Source of the DNA: a virus
Reading direction: 5' to 3' (one strand)
IMG/VR virus record: IMGVR_UViG_3300047558_000146
Span: 1 to 41,242 of that record
DNA length: 41,242 bases
The notes under the pieces were generated by a model that had not been told where the DNA came from, ran no database searches, and worked only from the letters and a program-made list of their open reading frames with translations. The translations under genes and the position numbers were made by a program. This document shows positions 30,664-41,100 of this stretch, one piece after another (positions within the stretch are counted from its first letter, which is position 1; every line of letters begins with the position of its first letter).

Positions 30664-33555
30664 ATGAGTACATTTTCAATCGATCTAACAACACAAGAAA
30701 TCACAGCAAACTTCTTTATCGAAGGCACAACAGGTGGAGCAGTAACAGGCACCGTTGGTGTTTTGAACCTTGACGGCAACGTTTCTAACGTCCTTCGTGG
30801 CGATGGTACATGGGGTCAGGGTGGTTCTGGCGGCGGTACAGCAAACGTTGCTGGTACTACTGGTCAAATTCAATACAACAATGCTGGTCAACTAGGCGCT
30901 ATTACTGGTGCAAGTACAGATGGCACCAACCTAACAATCAGTTCTTCAAACCTAAAGTTGACTGGTGGAGCAAATGGTCAGTTCTTGATTACTGATGGAC
31001 AAGGCAACCTATCATTCGATACTGTTCCGGGTTATGTAAATATTCCTCGAATTGAGTTGGTTGGTCCATCCGCAGCTACTCTAAACCCAACATTCACAAA
31101 TCCACAATTTGCCTATTACGACAATGATTCAACTAAAATGAACATCTTTGTAAGCGGTGTTCTAACAGATAAAGATAGTTGGACATTAAGCGGCACAACA
31201 TTGACATTTAATGGTTGGATGGGCAACGAACAACAAATCGACATCTTACCAATGACTATTGCAACATCAACTGCAAGTATCATTGGTGATATTGTTGTTA
31301 CTAGTGTTACTTCTGGAAACGTTACTGGTACAAATATTAGAGGCACATCAGCCAATATCACAGGCACAGCAACTGCAACATACTTTAAAGGCGACGGTTC
31401 AAACCTAACCAATATTCCTGGTGGTGCTTTCATTTCAAATTCAACCACATCAGTATCCACACTGGCTACTGGTCGTGTAGAAACAAAGGTCGCTGGAACC
31501 ACAGCTATGGCAGTAGATGCCGCTGGTATTGAAGTGTTTAATCATGTTCTACCATCCGCAAACATTGTTTATGATCTTGGCTCACCTACACGCAGATTCC
31601 GTGACTTATATTTAAGTAACAACTCTATCGTCCTTGGAGATACAACTCTAAGCGCACCAACTGGTGGTGGCATGAGCATCGATGGCTCAGATATTGTCAC
31701 AGCGCAAAACGACACATTGACTATCGGCAACGTTGTTGCGAATTATGTCAGTGGTAATGGTAGTGCCTTATCTTCAATCACTGGTGCAAATATTGTAGGC
31801 AACGTTTCTACTGCCACACTAGCATATGCTGTTGATGGTGCAAATGTTATTGGTAACGTCTCAACAGCATTAGAAGCATTCAGAGTAGATGGAGCAAACG
31901 TTATTGGTAACGTCTCAGTAGCAGAAGTTGCACTTGGCGTAGAAGGTGCGAATGTAATTGGTAATGTTGCAACAGCATTGGAAGCGTTCTCTGTAGACTC
32001 ATCAAACGTTGTGGGTTTAGACACAACAATCAACACAGCTATTCAATCTGTTGTTGGTGCGGCACCAAGTGCATTAAACACATTAAAAGAACTAGCAGAT
32101 TCATTAGACAACGACGCATCATTTGCATCTACTGTCACTAATGCTTTAGCAAATAAGGTATCTACTTCTACATATACCGCTTATGTAGATGGAACAGCTA
32201 ATGTAATTGCTAATTTAGCTACATCAACACAACTGTCCAACGGGCTTGGTAATAAGGTTGAATCAAGTGTCTACAATACATTCGTAACAGATACAAATAA
32301 CACACTAGCAAACCTATCACAGAACGTTGGTAACGCCAATTTAGCAAACTTTGCAACTGTTGCTTTCTCTGTTGATGGCGCTAACGTCACTGGTTCCGTC
32401 GCAAACGCTACGGTTGCCGCAACTGTAACTGTAGATGGTAGTGCTAAAACTCTTGGTAATGTCGCCGTTAAGTCGTTCAGCAATAATTCAACTCAATGGT
32501 TGAATGGAAATGGCACATGGGCTAATATTGCGGTAGATAATGCCGCTGGTAATACTAGTGAGATTCAATTCAATGCTAATGGTGTATTGAGTTCAAACGC
32601 ATTCATGACCTTTACTGATGGTATTAGTTTAAAGCGTTATACAGGTTCTAATGCTGGTTTAACAATCTCATCTATCGACTCAACAACAGTAAACGGCACA
32701 CAACGAGATATCGTAATCAACAGAAGTGGCGGCAACTTAACAAACCCTACCCCTATCGCCAACGCTGGTCCGCTTGGTGCAATTATTTTCCAAAACTACT
32801 CTAACGCAAAAGCCAACTATGTTCAAACAGGTGCTATTGGGTTTGCTGTGAATTCTCCTAACGACAGTGCAAACACTGTCATTCAAAGTGGTGATATGTC
32901 TATTAGAGTTGGTTCTAGATCAAACAATGGAACAGAGACTGTTGAGAACCGCACAGAATCAGTATCATTTGGTTCAGTTAATGGTAATACTACAGCTGTT
33001 CAATTGTTTGCTCATACAGGAAGACATTATCAAAGTGTGTTCTCACACGCCAACAACTTAGCGGCTACAACACAAATCCCAGACTACAAGACAACTAAGG
33101 CACGTGGGTTCAGTACATTAGAGAAACAGCAAGACGGAACATATCTAACCTCTACAACAAAAACATATCCATTACAGGTTGGCGATTATGCTTTTGCGCA
33201 TTTGAATGCAGGTTATACTGGTAATGGCGTTGTGGTTGATATGAACTCAGCATCTGGATACAAAGATACTGGTTATCAACGTTGGAGAGTTACTGCTTTA
33301 CCAACTGGTGCTAATAGTTACTTCTCTACAGACTACACTTTGGGCGTCACAAATGCCACAACAAATGCCGTTGTTGAGTTGAAGTTTTCTAATGCTGGCT
33401 TATTGGACGTTCCAGCTTTGAGAGTAAATACACCAAATACTCCAGCAAGCGCAACAGCTACTGGAACAACAGGTGAAATAAGATATGACACCCAATTCAT
33501 TTATGTATGTGTTGCAACAAACACATGGATGCGCTCAGCACTCAGCACATGGTAA
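30664..33555 (+). CDS. Tail fibre protein, cassette 1
   Basis: The 963-residue protein is Asn/Ser/Thr/Gly-rich. It contains VLRGDGTW and ITDGQGNLSFDTVPG motifs, VLPSANIVYDLGSPTRRFRD near residue 300, and repeated ANVIGNVSTALEAFR-type units at about 375-450. GAAPSALNTLKELADSLDND then marks the aquatic-phage fibre module. The C-terminus has the GEIRYD...YVCVATNTWMR ending of many fibres and no obvious chaperone domain. Its modules recur in the fibre at 38186. It probably binds the host surface. Confidence 0.8.
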   Translation: MSTFSIDLTTQEITANFFIEGTTGGAVTGTVGVLNLDGNVSNVLRGDGTWGQGGSGGGTANVAGTTGQIQYNNAGQLGAITGASTDGTNLTISSSNLKLTGGANGQFLITDGQGNLSFDTVPGYVNIPRIELVGPSAATLNPTFTNPQFAYYDNDSTKMNIFVSGVLTDKDSWTLSGTTLTFNGWMGNEQQIDILPMTIATSTASIIGDIVVTSVTSGNVTGTNIRGTSANITGTATATYFKGDGSNLTNIPGGAFISNSTTSVSTLATGRVETKVAGTTAMAVDAAGIEVFNHVLPSANIVYDLGSPTRRFRDLYLSNNSIVLGDTTLSAPTGGGMSIDGSDIVTAQNDTLTIGNVVANYVSGNGSALSSITGANIVGNVSTATLAYAVDGANVIGNVSTALEAFRVDGANVIGNVSVAEVALGVEGANVIGNVATALEAFSVDSSNVVGLDTTINTAIQSVVGAAPSALNTLKELADSLDNDASFASTVTNALANKVSTSTYTAYVDGTANVIANLATSTQLSNGLGNKVESSVYNTFVTDTNNTLANLSQNVGNANLANFATVAFSVDGANVTGSVANATVAATVTVDGSAKTLGNVAVKSFSNNSTQWLNGNGTWANIAVDNAAGNTSEIQFNANGVLSSNAFMTFTDGISLKRYTGSNAGLTISSIDSTTVNGTQRDIVINRSGGNLTNPTPIANAGPLGAIIFQNYSNAKANYVQTGAIGFAVNSPNDSANTVIQSGDMSIRVGSRSNNGTETVENRTESVSFGSVNGNTTAVQLFAHTGRHYQSVFSHANNLAATTQIPDYKTTKARGFSTLEKQQDGTYLTSTTKTYPLQVGDYAFAHLNAGYTGNGVVVDMNSASGYKDTGYQRWRVTALPTGANSYFSTDYTLGVTNATTNAVVELKFSNAGLLDVPALRVNTPNTPASATATGTTGEIRYDTQFIYVCVATNTWMRSALSTW

Positions 33556-33570
33556 TCAAGGAATAATTAA

Positions 33571-35169
33571 ATGCCAACACAACAACAATTACAAGTCAAC
33601 GGTCTGTTTTACCAAGTAGCAGAAACCGACACATCAAGATTAAACATTACAGGCTTGAGAGTACCTAACCTAACAGTTACTGGTAGATCAACCTATTCCA
33701 ATATCGCAAACCTAAGTATTGCTGGTGGTACTTCTGGACAAGTACTATCCACAAACGGTAGTGGTGTGTTGAGTTGGTCTACGGTAGCAACATCAGCAAC
33801 TGGTGTTACTTCTGTTTCAGGTACAGGTAGTGGTCTTGGTTTCTCTCTTGGTGGCACAGTTACTTCATCTGGTAGTTTAACTCTTACAACACCATCAGCC
33901 ACATCACTTAGAACATCATTAGGTATTGCCAACGTTTCAGACTTGTCTTTAAACGGTTCCACAACGCAATATCTACGTGGCGATGGTACTTGGACAACTA
34001 TTTCTACTGGTGCTAATGTACCTAACTTAAACGGCTCTACTACACAGTTCTTGCGTGGTGATGGTACTTGGACTGCTATTTCATCTAGTAGCGGAACAGT
34101 TACTTCCGTAACTGGTGCTGGTAGTGGTCTTGGGTTTTCTCTTGGTGGAACAGTAACCTCTTCTGGTTCTATTACGCTGTCTACACCTACCGCAGACTCA
34201 TTACGCTCATCACTAAATCTTGGCACTATCGCCAACCTTAACCCAACTGGATTAACAACACAATATCTACGTGGTGATGGTACTTGGCAAACACTACCTT
34301 CAGCAACAACGGTTGGTAATATCGCTGTGCTCAATTTAGCATCATCAAGCGCAACATCAGTATTTTTACGTGGCGATGGACAGTGGACTCCAGTATCCTC
34401 AACTGGTGGAGGTACAGTTACCTCTGTTTCAGGTACTGGTAGTGGTCTTGGTTTCTCTTTAAGCGGAACAGTTAGTGGTTCTGGTAGTTTGACGTTGACT
34501 ACACCTACCACTACCGCATTGAAGACCTCATTAGGTATCGGCAACATCTCTGCACTAAACCTTAACGGTGATGGCACAAAAGTGTTGCTAGGAAATGGTG
34601 CTTGGGGTACTGTTTCTGGTGGCGGAAGTACCGTGGCTGTTGCTGGTAGCAACACTCAAGTTCAATTTAATGATGTTGGTGTATTGGGAGCATCTGCTGG
34701 ATTTACATTCGATAAGACATCAAACACATTATCTGTCGGTAATGTTACAACAACAAACACCGTTACAGACACATTAAAAGCGTTGAAGTTTACTACCGAA
34801 AAAGTAAACGTTGGTTCTGTTGCGGCATCATACAATATAGACGCACTATCAAGCAGTATCTTATTAGTTCAGTCAAGCGCCACTACACCACCTACTATTA
34901 ACATTCGTGGTAATGCCAGTACAACACTGTCTAGCTTGATGCTTGATGGAGAAACAACAACAGTAACAGTTATTTTACGTATGGACTCTACTGCTTATGC
35001 ACCATCAACATTTAGTGTTGATGGTGTTGTAAAGACTGTTAATTGGAGTGGTGGTTTTTCACCATCATATTTCGCAACTGCCAGTTCATATATTGTCTGT
35101 TCATTGAACATCATTAAGGTAAATTCAACTACCACAATCGTTCTTGGTAGTGCTGGCGCATATAAGTAA
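33571..35169 (+). CDS. Tail fibre-like protein with LRGDGTW repeats
   Basis: The 532-residue protein has three copies of a GSGLGFSLGGTVTSSGSLTL-type unit and five of a TQYLRGDGTWTTIS-type unit, at about residues 40-340. A beta-rich C-terminal domain follows (ITTEKV-like KFTTEKVNVGSVAASYNIDA and TTTIVLGSAGAYK). The LRGDGTW unit is common in phage fibres that trimerise. AAGGAATAATTAA precedes the ATG. Its C-terminus differs from the neighbouring fibres, so it may recognise another receptor or be a short fibre. Confidence 0.75.
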   Translation: MPTQQQLQVNGLFYQVAETDTSRLNITGLRVPNLTVTGRSTYSNIANLSIAGGTSGQVLSTNGSGVLSWSTVATSATGVTSVSGTGSGLGFSLGGTVTSSGSLTLTTPSATSLRTSLGIANVSDLSLNGSTTQYLRGDGTWTTISTGANVPNLNGSTTQFLRGDGTWTAISSSSGTVTSVTGAGSGLGFSLGGTVTSSGSITLSTPTADSLRSSLNLGTIANLNPTGLTTQYLRGDGTWQTLPSATTVGNIAVLNLASSSATSVFLRGDGQWTPVSSTGGGTVTSVSGTGSGLGFSLSGTVSGSGSLTLTTPTTTALKTSLGIGNISALNLNGDGTKVLLGNGAWGTVSGGGSTVAVAGSNTQVQFNDVGVLGASAGFTFDKTSNTLSVGNVTTTNTVTDTLKALKFTTEKVNVGSVAASYNIDALSSSILLVQSSATTPPTINIRGNASTTLSSLMLDGETTTVTVILRMDSTAYAPSTFSVDGVVKTVNWSGGFSPSYFATASSYIVCSLNIIKVNSTTTIVLGSAGAYK

Positions 35170-35182
35170 TCCGAGGTATTAG

Positions 35183-37585
35183 ATGAGCTTTTTTTCAACA
35201 TTAAACGCAACTGTTGTTAGTGATGCAAACCAACGTGTTGGTGGTATTGGGTCATTTGTGTATCCATTGACAAACACATTAGCAGACCCTACTAGCACCG
35301 TGTTTAAGCAAAACAACCCAACAGCAAGTTTTGTATCTGGTATAGGTATCGTATCACAGCAACCTATAACAAATATGTCTTCAATGTTTGTAAATAGTTC
35401 TTCTTTTAATGATCCTGATATCTCTACTTGGGATGTATCAAAGACTACAAGTATGGCAAATATGTTTAGTGGATGTTCTAATTTTAACCAGCCATTAACT
35501 GCTTGGGATACATCTAAAGTAATCGACATGTCAAGTATGTTTAAAGGATGTTCTAAATTCAATTCTGATATTAGTGGATTCAATACTTCTTCTGTTACTA
35601 ATATGAATGCTATGTTTAGTGGTTGTTCTTTATTCGACAAGAATATTTCATCTTGGAATGTTAGTAATGTAGTTAATTTTGCTGATTGTTTTTTTAACTG
35701 TGTAAAATTTAATCAACCATTAAATTCATGGAACGTATCGTCTGCCACAAGTATGAGTGGAATGTTTAGTGGATGTTCATTGTTTAACCAGCCATTAGCA
35801 TCTTGGGATGTCAGTAAAGTTTCATCGATGAATGGCATGTTTTATAAGTGTTTGGTATTCGATCAAGATATCAGTAAGTGGAATGTTCCACTTATTAAAG
35901 TTAAGCCTAACAATTTTGATTTTTCGTGTACCGCATCATGGGTAGATAATGAAAAACCATTATGGGTGTATAAATCATTTTACCCTCTTTCGAATTGCGG
36001 TACTGATCCTACTAGTAAATTTTGGAGAAACAACTACAAATACGATTATACTTTTGTTCCGTATAATGGAATATATTCAAAAACAGAAATAACTAATATG
36101 GGTTGGATGTTTTTGGAAATTAATCTGAGTGATACTGCATTTAATGATATCGGTAATTGGAATGTCAGTAATGTAACTAATATGAGGTGTATGTTTGAAG
36201 GTGCGACCCAATTTAACCAACCTATTGGTAATTGGAATGTCAGTAATGTAACTAATATGTCAAATATGTTTACTAGTGCAACTTCATTTAACCAACCTAT
36301 TGGTAATTGGAATGTCAGTAATGTAACTAATATGTCAAATATGTTTACTAGTGCAACTTCATTTAACCAACCTATTGGTAATTGGAATGTCGGTAACACA
36401 TATGACATGACATATATGTTCCATAATGCGACACAATTTAACCAACCTATTGGTAATTGGAATGTTGGTAAAGTAACTGATATGTTATTTATGTTCCGCA
36501 GTGCGACCCAATTTAACCAACCTATTGGTAATTGGAATGTCGGTAATGTAATTAATATGGGAGGTATGTTCCAAAGTGCGACCCAATTTAACCAACCTAT
36601 TGGTAATTGGAATGTCGGTAATGTATTTACTATGGAAGGTATGTTTGAAGGTGCGACCAAATTTAACCAACCTATTGGTAATTGGAATGTTAGCAACGTG
36701 CAATATATGCCATATATGTTTAGTAATACATCTTCATTTAACCAACCAATAGGGAATTGGAACGTCAGTAATGTAACTATTATGAGGGGTATGTTTAATA
36801 GTGCAACTTCATTTAACCAACAAATAGGGAATTGGAATGTCGGTGGTAACACATATGACATGCAATATATGTTCCAAAGTGCGACCCAATTTAACCAACC
36901 TATTGGTAATTGGAATGTCGGTAAAGTACGTACTATGAAGGGTATGTTTAGGAATTCAACTAAATTTAACCAACCTATTGGTAATTGGAATGTTGCTATA
37001 GTAGATGATATGAGTTTAATGTTTGATGGTTGTTCTTTATTCGACCAGAATATTTCATCTTGGAATGTCAGTAAAGTAACTGATATGTCAAATATGTTTA
37101 CTAGTGCAACTTCATTTAACCAACCTATTGGTAATTGGAATGTCAGTAATGTAACTAATATGACAAATATGTTTACTAGTGCAACTTCATTTAACCAACC
37201 AATAGGGAATTGGAATGTCAGTAAAGTAACTGATATGTCATATATGTTTAATGATACATCTTCATTTAACCAACCAATAGGGAATTGGAACGTCAGTAAT
37301 GTAATTAATATGAAGGGTATGTTTAGTAGTGCAACTTCATTTAACCAACCTATTGGTAATTGGAATGTCAGTAATGTTGGTAAATACGGTACATGGAATA
37401 ATATTGATTGGATGTTTTATAAGGCAACATCATTTAACCAAGATATATCCAAAATGCAATTCAATCTAGTTTCATCCCAACCGAATATTTTCTCTACCAA
37501 CGCAAATACCACATGGGTAGCTTCCAGAAACTCAAAATTCCCTAAAATTTCAATCAATGGCTCTTATGTGACTATTTCGACATAA
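35183..37585 (+). CDS. DUF285 / BspA-like surface-repeat protein in the fibre locus
   Basis: The 800-residue protein consists mainly of about 24 copies of a 25-residue unit of the DUF285 family (PF03382), known from Mycoplasma and other bacterial surface proteins. One typical unit is FNQPIGNWNVSNVTNMSNMF. An older block of about seven diverged copies covers residues 70-240. A spacer of about 60 residues without repeats follows, then about 17 copies that are nearly identical in DNA. A short cap ends the protein. It has no signal peptide. It is probably a virion adhesin or an alternative fibre, as it lies between fibre genes and has a ribosome site (GAGGT). The repeat DNA makes length change by recombination likely. 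Confidence 0.85.
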   Translation: MSFFSTLNATVVSDANQRVGGIGSFVYPLTNTLADPTSTVFKQNNPTASFVSGIGIVSQQPITNMSSMFVNSSSFNDPDISTWDVSKTTSMANMFSGCSNFNQPLTAWDTSKVIDMSSMFKGCSKFNSDISGFNTSSVTNMNAMFSGCSLFDKNISSWNVSNVVNFADCFFNCVKFNQPLNSWNVSSATSMSGMFSGCSLFNQPLASWDVSKVSSMNGMFYKCLVFDQDISKWNVPLIKVKPNNFDFSCTASWVDNEKPLWVYKSFYPLSNCGTDPTSKFWRNNYKYDYTFVPYNGIYSKTEITNMGWMFLEINLSDTAFNDIGNWNVSNVTNMRCMFEGATQFNQPIGNWNVSNVTNMSNMFTSATSFNQPIGNWNVSNVTNMSNMFTSATSFNQPIGNWNVGNTYDMTYMFHNATQFNQPIGNWNVGKVTDMLFMFRSATQFNQPIGNWNVGNVINMGGMFQSATQFNQPIGNWNVGNVFTMEGMFEGATKFNQPIGNWNVSNVQYMPYMFSNTSSFNQPIGNWNVSNVTIMRGMFNSATSFNQQIGNWNVGGNTYDMQYMFQSATQFNQPIGNWNVGKVRTMKGMFRNSTKFNQPIGNWNVAIVDDMSLMFDGCSLFDQNISSWNVSKVTDMSNMFTSATSFNQPIGNWNVSNVTNMTNMFTSATSFNQPIGNWNVSKVTDMSYMFNDTSSFNQPIGNWNVSNVINMKGMFSSATSFNQPIGNWNVSNVGKYGTWNNIDWMFYKATSFNQDISKMQFNLVSSQPNIFSTNANTTWVASRNSKFPKISINGSYVTIST
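36150..37380 (+). repeat. Tandem 75-base repeats inside the DUF285 gene
   Basis: Roughly 17 head-to-tail units of about 75 bases, sharing AACCAACCTATTGGTAATTG in most copies. The units stay in frame, so unequal recombination would lengthen or shorten the protein by 25 residues at a time. Confidence 0.85.
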
Positions 37586-37587
37586 TA

Positions 37588-37595
37588 GATAAATA
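37588..37595 (+). promoter_or_regulatory. Late promoter motif GATAAATA of fibre cassette 2
   Basis: It is followed by an 82-base leader with a small hairpin (AAAGCG at 37600-37605 with CGCTTT at 37618-37623) and then ATG 37678. It gives the second fibre cassette its own late unit. Confidence 0.45.
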
Positions 37596-37677
37596 CATTA
37601 AAGCGTCGAGCGCACTCCGCTTTGTTGTTGCCTAACCAGCACCTACAGCCGTGCGCCTTCATATTCAAAGGACAGAC

Positions 37678-38175
37678 ATGGCTAGATTTACAAAGCAGAC
37701 GATTTCCAAAATAGGTGGGTTCTCAGATTCTGTAATCGCAGAAGAACTACTATACGGAACAAACCAATACTGGGATATCACCATCACCGATGATGCCACA
37801 GGATTACCACTAGACTTAACAAACTGGTTAGGTGAATCCAAAGTCATCAAACGCAATATTACTGGTATTGAAGAGACCAGAAACGGTTTAGATATCACTG
37901 GTATGACACCAGACCCATTGGCGACAGAGATTGACCTATCAGCATCTATTAATTTCTACGACAGAACCAACGGCAAAGTTCGTTTTGTTATTGACGATAC
38001 TTTGTTCACAGATACATCAGTCGTCGATTCAGAAACACCTCCAGTATATACAGGTTACCTACAACTTCAACTACCTCAAGTTGGGTTGTCTATATACGAC
38101 CCTGATTACATCCCACCACTAAAGAAGAAGATTCTTCTAATGTTCATCATCCGCAGTGATGGATTCTCAATTTAA
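37678..38175 (+). CDS. Fibre-associated beta-sandwich protein, cassette 2
   Basis: The 165-residue protein starts MARFTKQTISKIGGFSDSVI. It has YWDITITDDATGLPLDLTNW at about residues 30-49, then KVIKRNITGIEETRNGLDIT, YLQLQLPQVGLSIYDPDYIP and a final hydrophobic strand KKKILLMFIIRSDG. The layout parallels the protein at 30181, and both precede a long fibre. ATG 37678 was chosen for AAAGGA before it over GTG 37651. It may be an adaptor for the fibre at 38186. Confidence 0.6.
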   Translation: MARFTKQTISKIGGFSDSVIAEELLYGTNQYWDITITDDATGLPLDLTNWLGESKVIKRNITGIEETRNGLDITGMTPDPLATEIDLSASINFYDRTNGKVRFVIDDTLFTDTSVVDSETPPVYTGYLQLQLPQVGLSIYDPDYIPPLKKKILLMFIIRSDGFSI

Positions 38176-38185
38176 AGGAAAATAG

Positions 38186-41100
38186 ATGCCACAAATTAAT
38201 TTAGAACAAGGCGCTAACATCAAAGTTGCTATCAACAGAGGACCACTGTCTGGTGGAACTCCAACTGGCAATATTGGAGAACTACAGTTCAATAAAGACG
38301 GTCAGCGTTTTGGTACAGTAGCAACTGCTACATATGACGCTACCAATAACCAACTAAAAGTAACAAACCTACAAGTATCAGGTGGTTCTCAAGGAGAATA
38401 CCTAATAAACACTGGTGGCGGCAACGTTGGTTGGGGACCAGTCAATGCTATCGGTTCCCTAACTGGAGTATCAGCATCAAATGATGCGGTAGATACTACT
38501 GTTAATGGTGTAATTATTTCCCAAGCCAGTCCTACTGGTCTTGAAGTAACAGGTAACATCCTACCAACAGCAAACATTACATATGACCTAGGATCGCCTA
38601 CACAACGCTGGCGTGATATCTACCTATCAAATTCAACTATCGACTTGAATGGTGTTCGCTTATCAGCGGATGGAACTGACTTTGTTGTTCAAGGTGGTAT
38701 GCTTCTACAAGGAGGCATTGTTGCTCGTGAATTCTATGGAAACATTTCTGGTGACTACCTATCAGGTGATGGTTCACGTATCACAAACATTTCAGCCAAC
38801 GCTGTTGTTGGCTCTGTCGCAACATCTATCGTTTCTGGTGTTGCTGATACTGTTCGTGAATCAGCACAACCAAACATTACTTCTGTAGGTAATCTAACTT
38901 CACTAGTTGTGTCTGGTAAAACCAACCTAGGTCCAATCGCCAATCTTAAACTAACTGGTGGACACCAGAATGATGTTGTATTGACTGATGGTCAAGGCAA
39001 CCTGTCATTTGGTCAATTAACTGTTTCAACAATCGCCAATAGTGGTACACACGTTGATGCGAAAATCTTATCAGCAAACATCACAGTAGCCAACGTTGCT
39101 GTGGCTGGATTCAATACAACCAAAGCAACATTCAATGTTCCAGTGGATGTTACTGGTAATATCAATGCCACAGGTAATTTAACAGCCAATAAAGCAACTG
39201 TTAACGCAATCTCTACTGCCAACCTTACCGCTACTGGTAAAACGTCTCTAGGCGTTGTTTCTAACGTTTCTATCACAGGTGGTTCATCAGATCAATTCTT
39301 AATGACTGATGGTTTGGGTAATATCAATTTCAGCGATCCATACAAGTTAGTATCTGGTGGCACATCAGTTATTGCTCAGTCAAACAACTGGGTAAACTTT
39401 ACAATCGCAGGTATCGCCAACGTTCTACAAGTTCGTGAGACTGGGTTGCAAATGTCCAATGATGCAAACAGCAACATGGGCAACGTTGTAAGAGCAAATT
39501 ACTTTATCGGTGAATATATCACTGGTGATAAGTTTGATTTGGGACATGTCAGCGACATTACTGTTGATGGCGGTGCTCCACACCAATTCTTACGTGCCAG
39601 CAATACAGCAGGTAAGTTGGAGTTCTACTCATTAGACGAAACTAAGATTTCAAATGGTAGTAGCAATGTCGCTACGTACCAAACTAAAGTTGAAGTATCT
39701 GCAAACAACGTAGCAAATATCTTATATGTGACAAGTAATGGCACAAATGGTGTTGTTGGTGTTGTAGGCAACTTAGAGGTTGGTGGTTTGGCGCACATGA
39801 ACTCAGCCAACATCAACGGTGCTATGGAAGTTGTTGGTGATCTATCAGCATTCGCAAACGTCAACTTGGGTTCAATTGCAAATCTACGTATCCTAGGTGG
39901 TACAAACGAGTTTGTATTGACAACTGATGGCAACGCAAACTTATCATGGACTTCAAAAGTTCCATCAAGTGTATCAGCAGAGACTGCAAACATCGCTAAT
40001 GTGGCATACAGTGTAGATGCCGCCAATGTTGTTGGGCTAGACCTTGTTGTTGGCAATGCTATCAGCGCACTAGTTGATGGTGCTCCAGACGCTCTCAATA
40101 CTCTAAGCGAACTAGCAAACGCCCTAGCAAATGACGCTAGTTACTCAACAACTATTGTAAACTCTCTTGCAAACAAAGTAGAGTTCACTACATTTCAAGA
40201 TTACACCGTTATCACAGATGCTACGATTGCTAACTTAGCAACAAGTGCTAATCTACAAACTCTTGCTGATTCTACTGCTAATGCTCTTGCTAACAAAGTA
40301 GAAACTACCGACTTCCAAAGTTATGTAGATACCACAGCAAATACAATCGCTAACCTAGTTACCACAGATACGTTCACGACATATCAAGGTGATACAGCAA
40401 ATACTATCGCAAACTTAGCGACCATTTCCTACGTTGATACAACAGTTTCAAACGCTGTTGCTAACGTTCTAGGTGGTGCTCCTGAAGTTTTAGATACGCT
40501 AAGTGAACTAGCAAACGCTCTAGGCAATGACGCATCATTCATTACTACTATCACAAGTGGCTTAGCAAACAAAGTTGATACAACTACATACGATCTATTC
40601 GTAAGCGACACTGGCAACACTATCGCTAACTTAGTTACAACAGATACGTTCACGACATACCAAAGTGACCTAGCAAACGTGATTGCTAATACAGCATCAT
40701 GGCAAGAACTAGAAGATGGTCTTGCCAACAAGGTCTACTCAAACGTATTCAACGATACCGTTGCTAACTTGGTAGGCATCACTACATTCAACGATACAGT
40801 TGCTAACTTAGCGACGATTACCTATGTAGATGATAGTATCGCTAACATCCCACCAACAGACCTATCTGCTTACTCTACCACAACAGAAGTAAATGGCTTA
40901 ATCTCTACTGCTCTAAGTGGACATGGCAACATTGTTAGTGTAAACTTGAGTGGAAATACTTCACAACTACTTGCTGGCGACGGCACTTGGATTGATCGCA
41001 TTACATTGAGTGGTGCTAACGCTGTTAGTATCTCAGTAACCGCTAACGGTGCTGGACAATCATTCCAAGATAACGAGTTCATTCACTACACTGGTAACGT

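Noticed and set aside
33693-34655. A 320-codon open frame on the minus strand inside the fibre gene
   Set aside because: It is a mirror of the repetitive fibre coding sequence, Pro/Val-rich and without a ribosome site or promoter.
36046-36861. A 271-codon minus-strand frame in the DUF285 gene
   Set aside because: It only reflects the 75-base repeats read in reverse and has no start signals.
36150-37380. A CRISPR array, because of regular repeats
   Set aside because: The repeats are head-to-tail without unique spacers and keep a single open frame coding DUF285 units.
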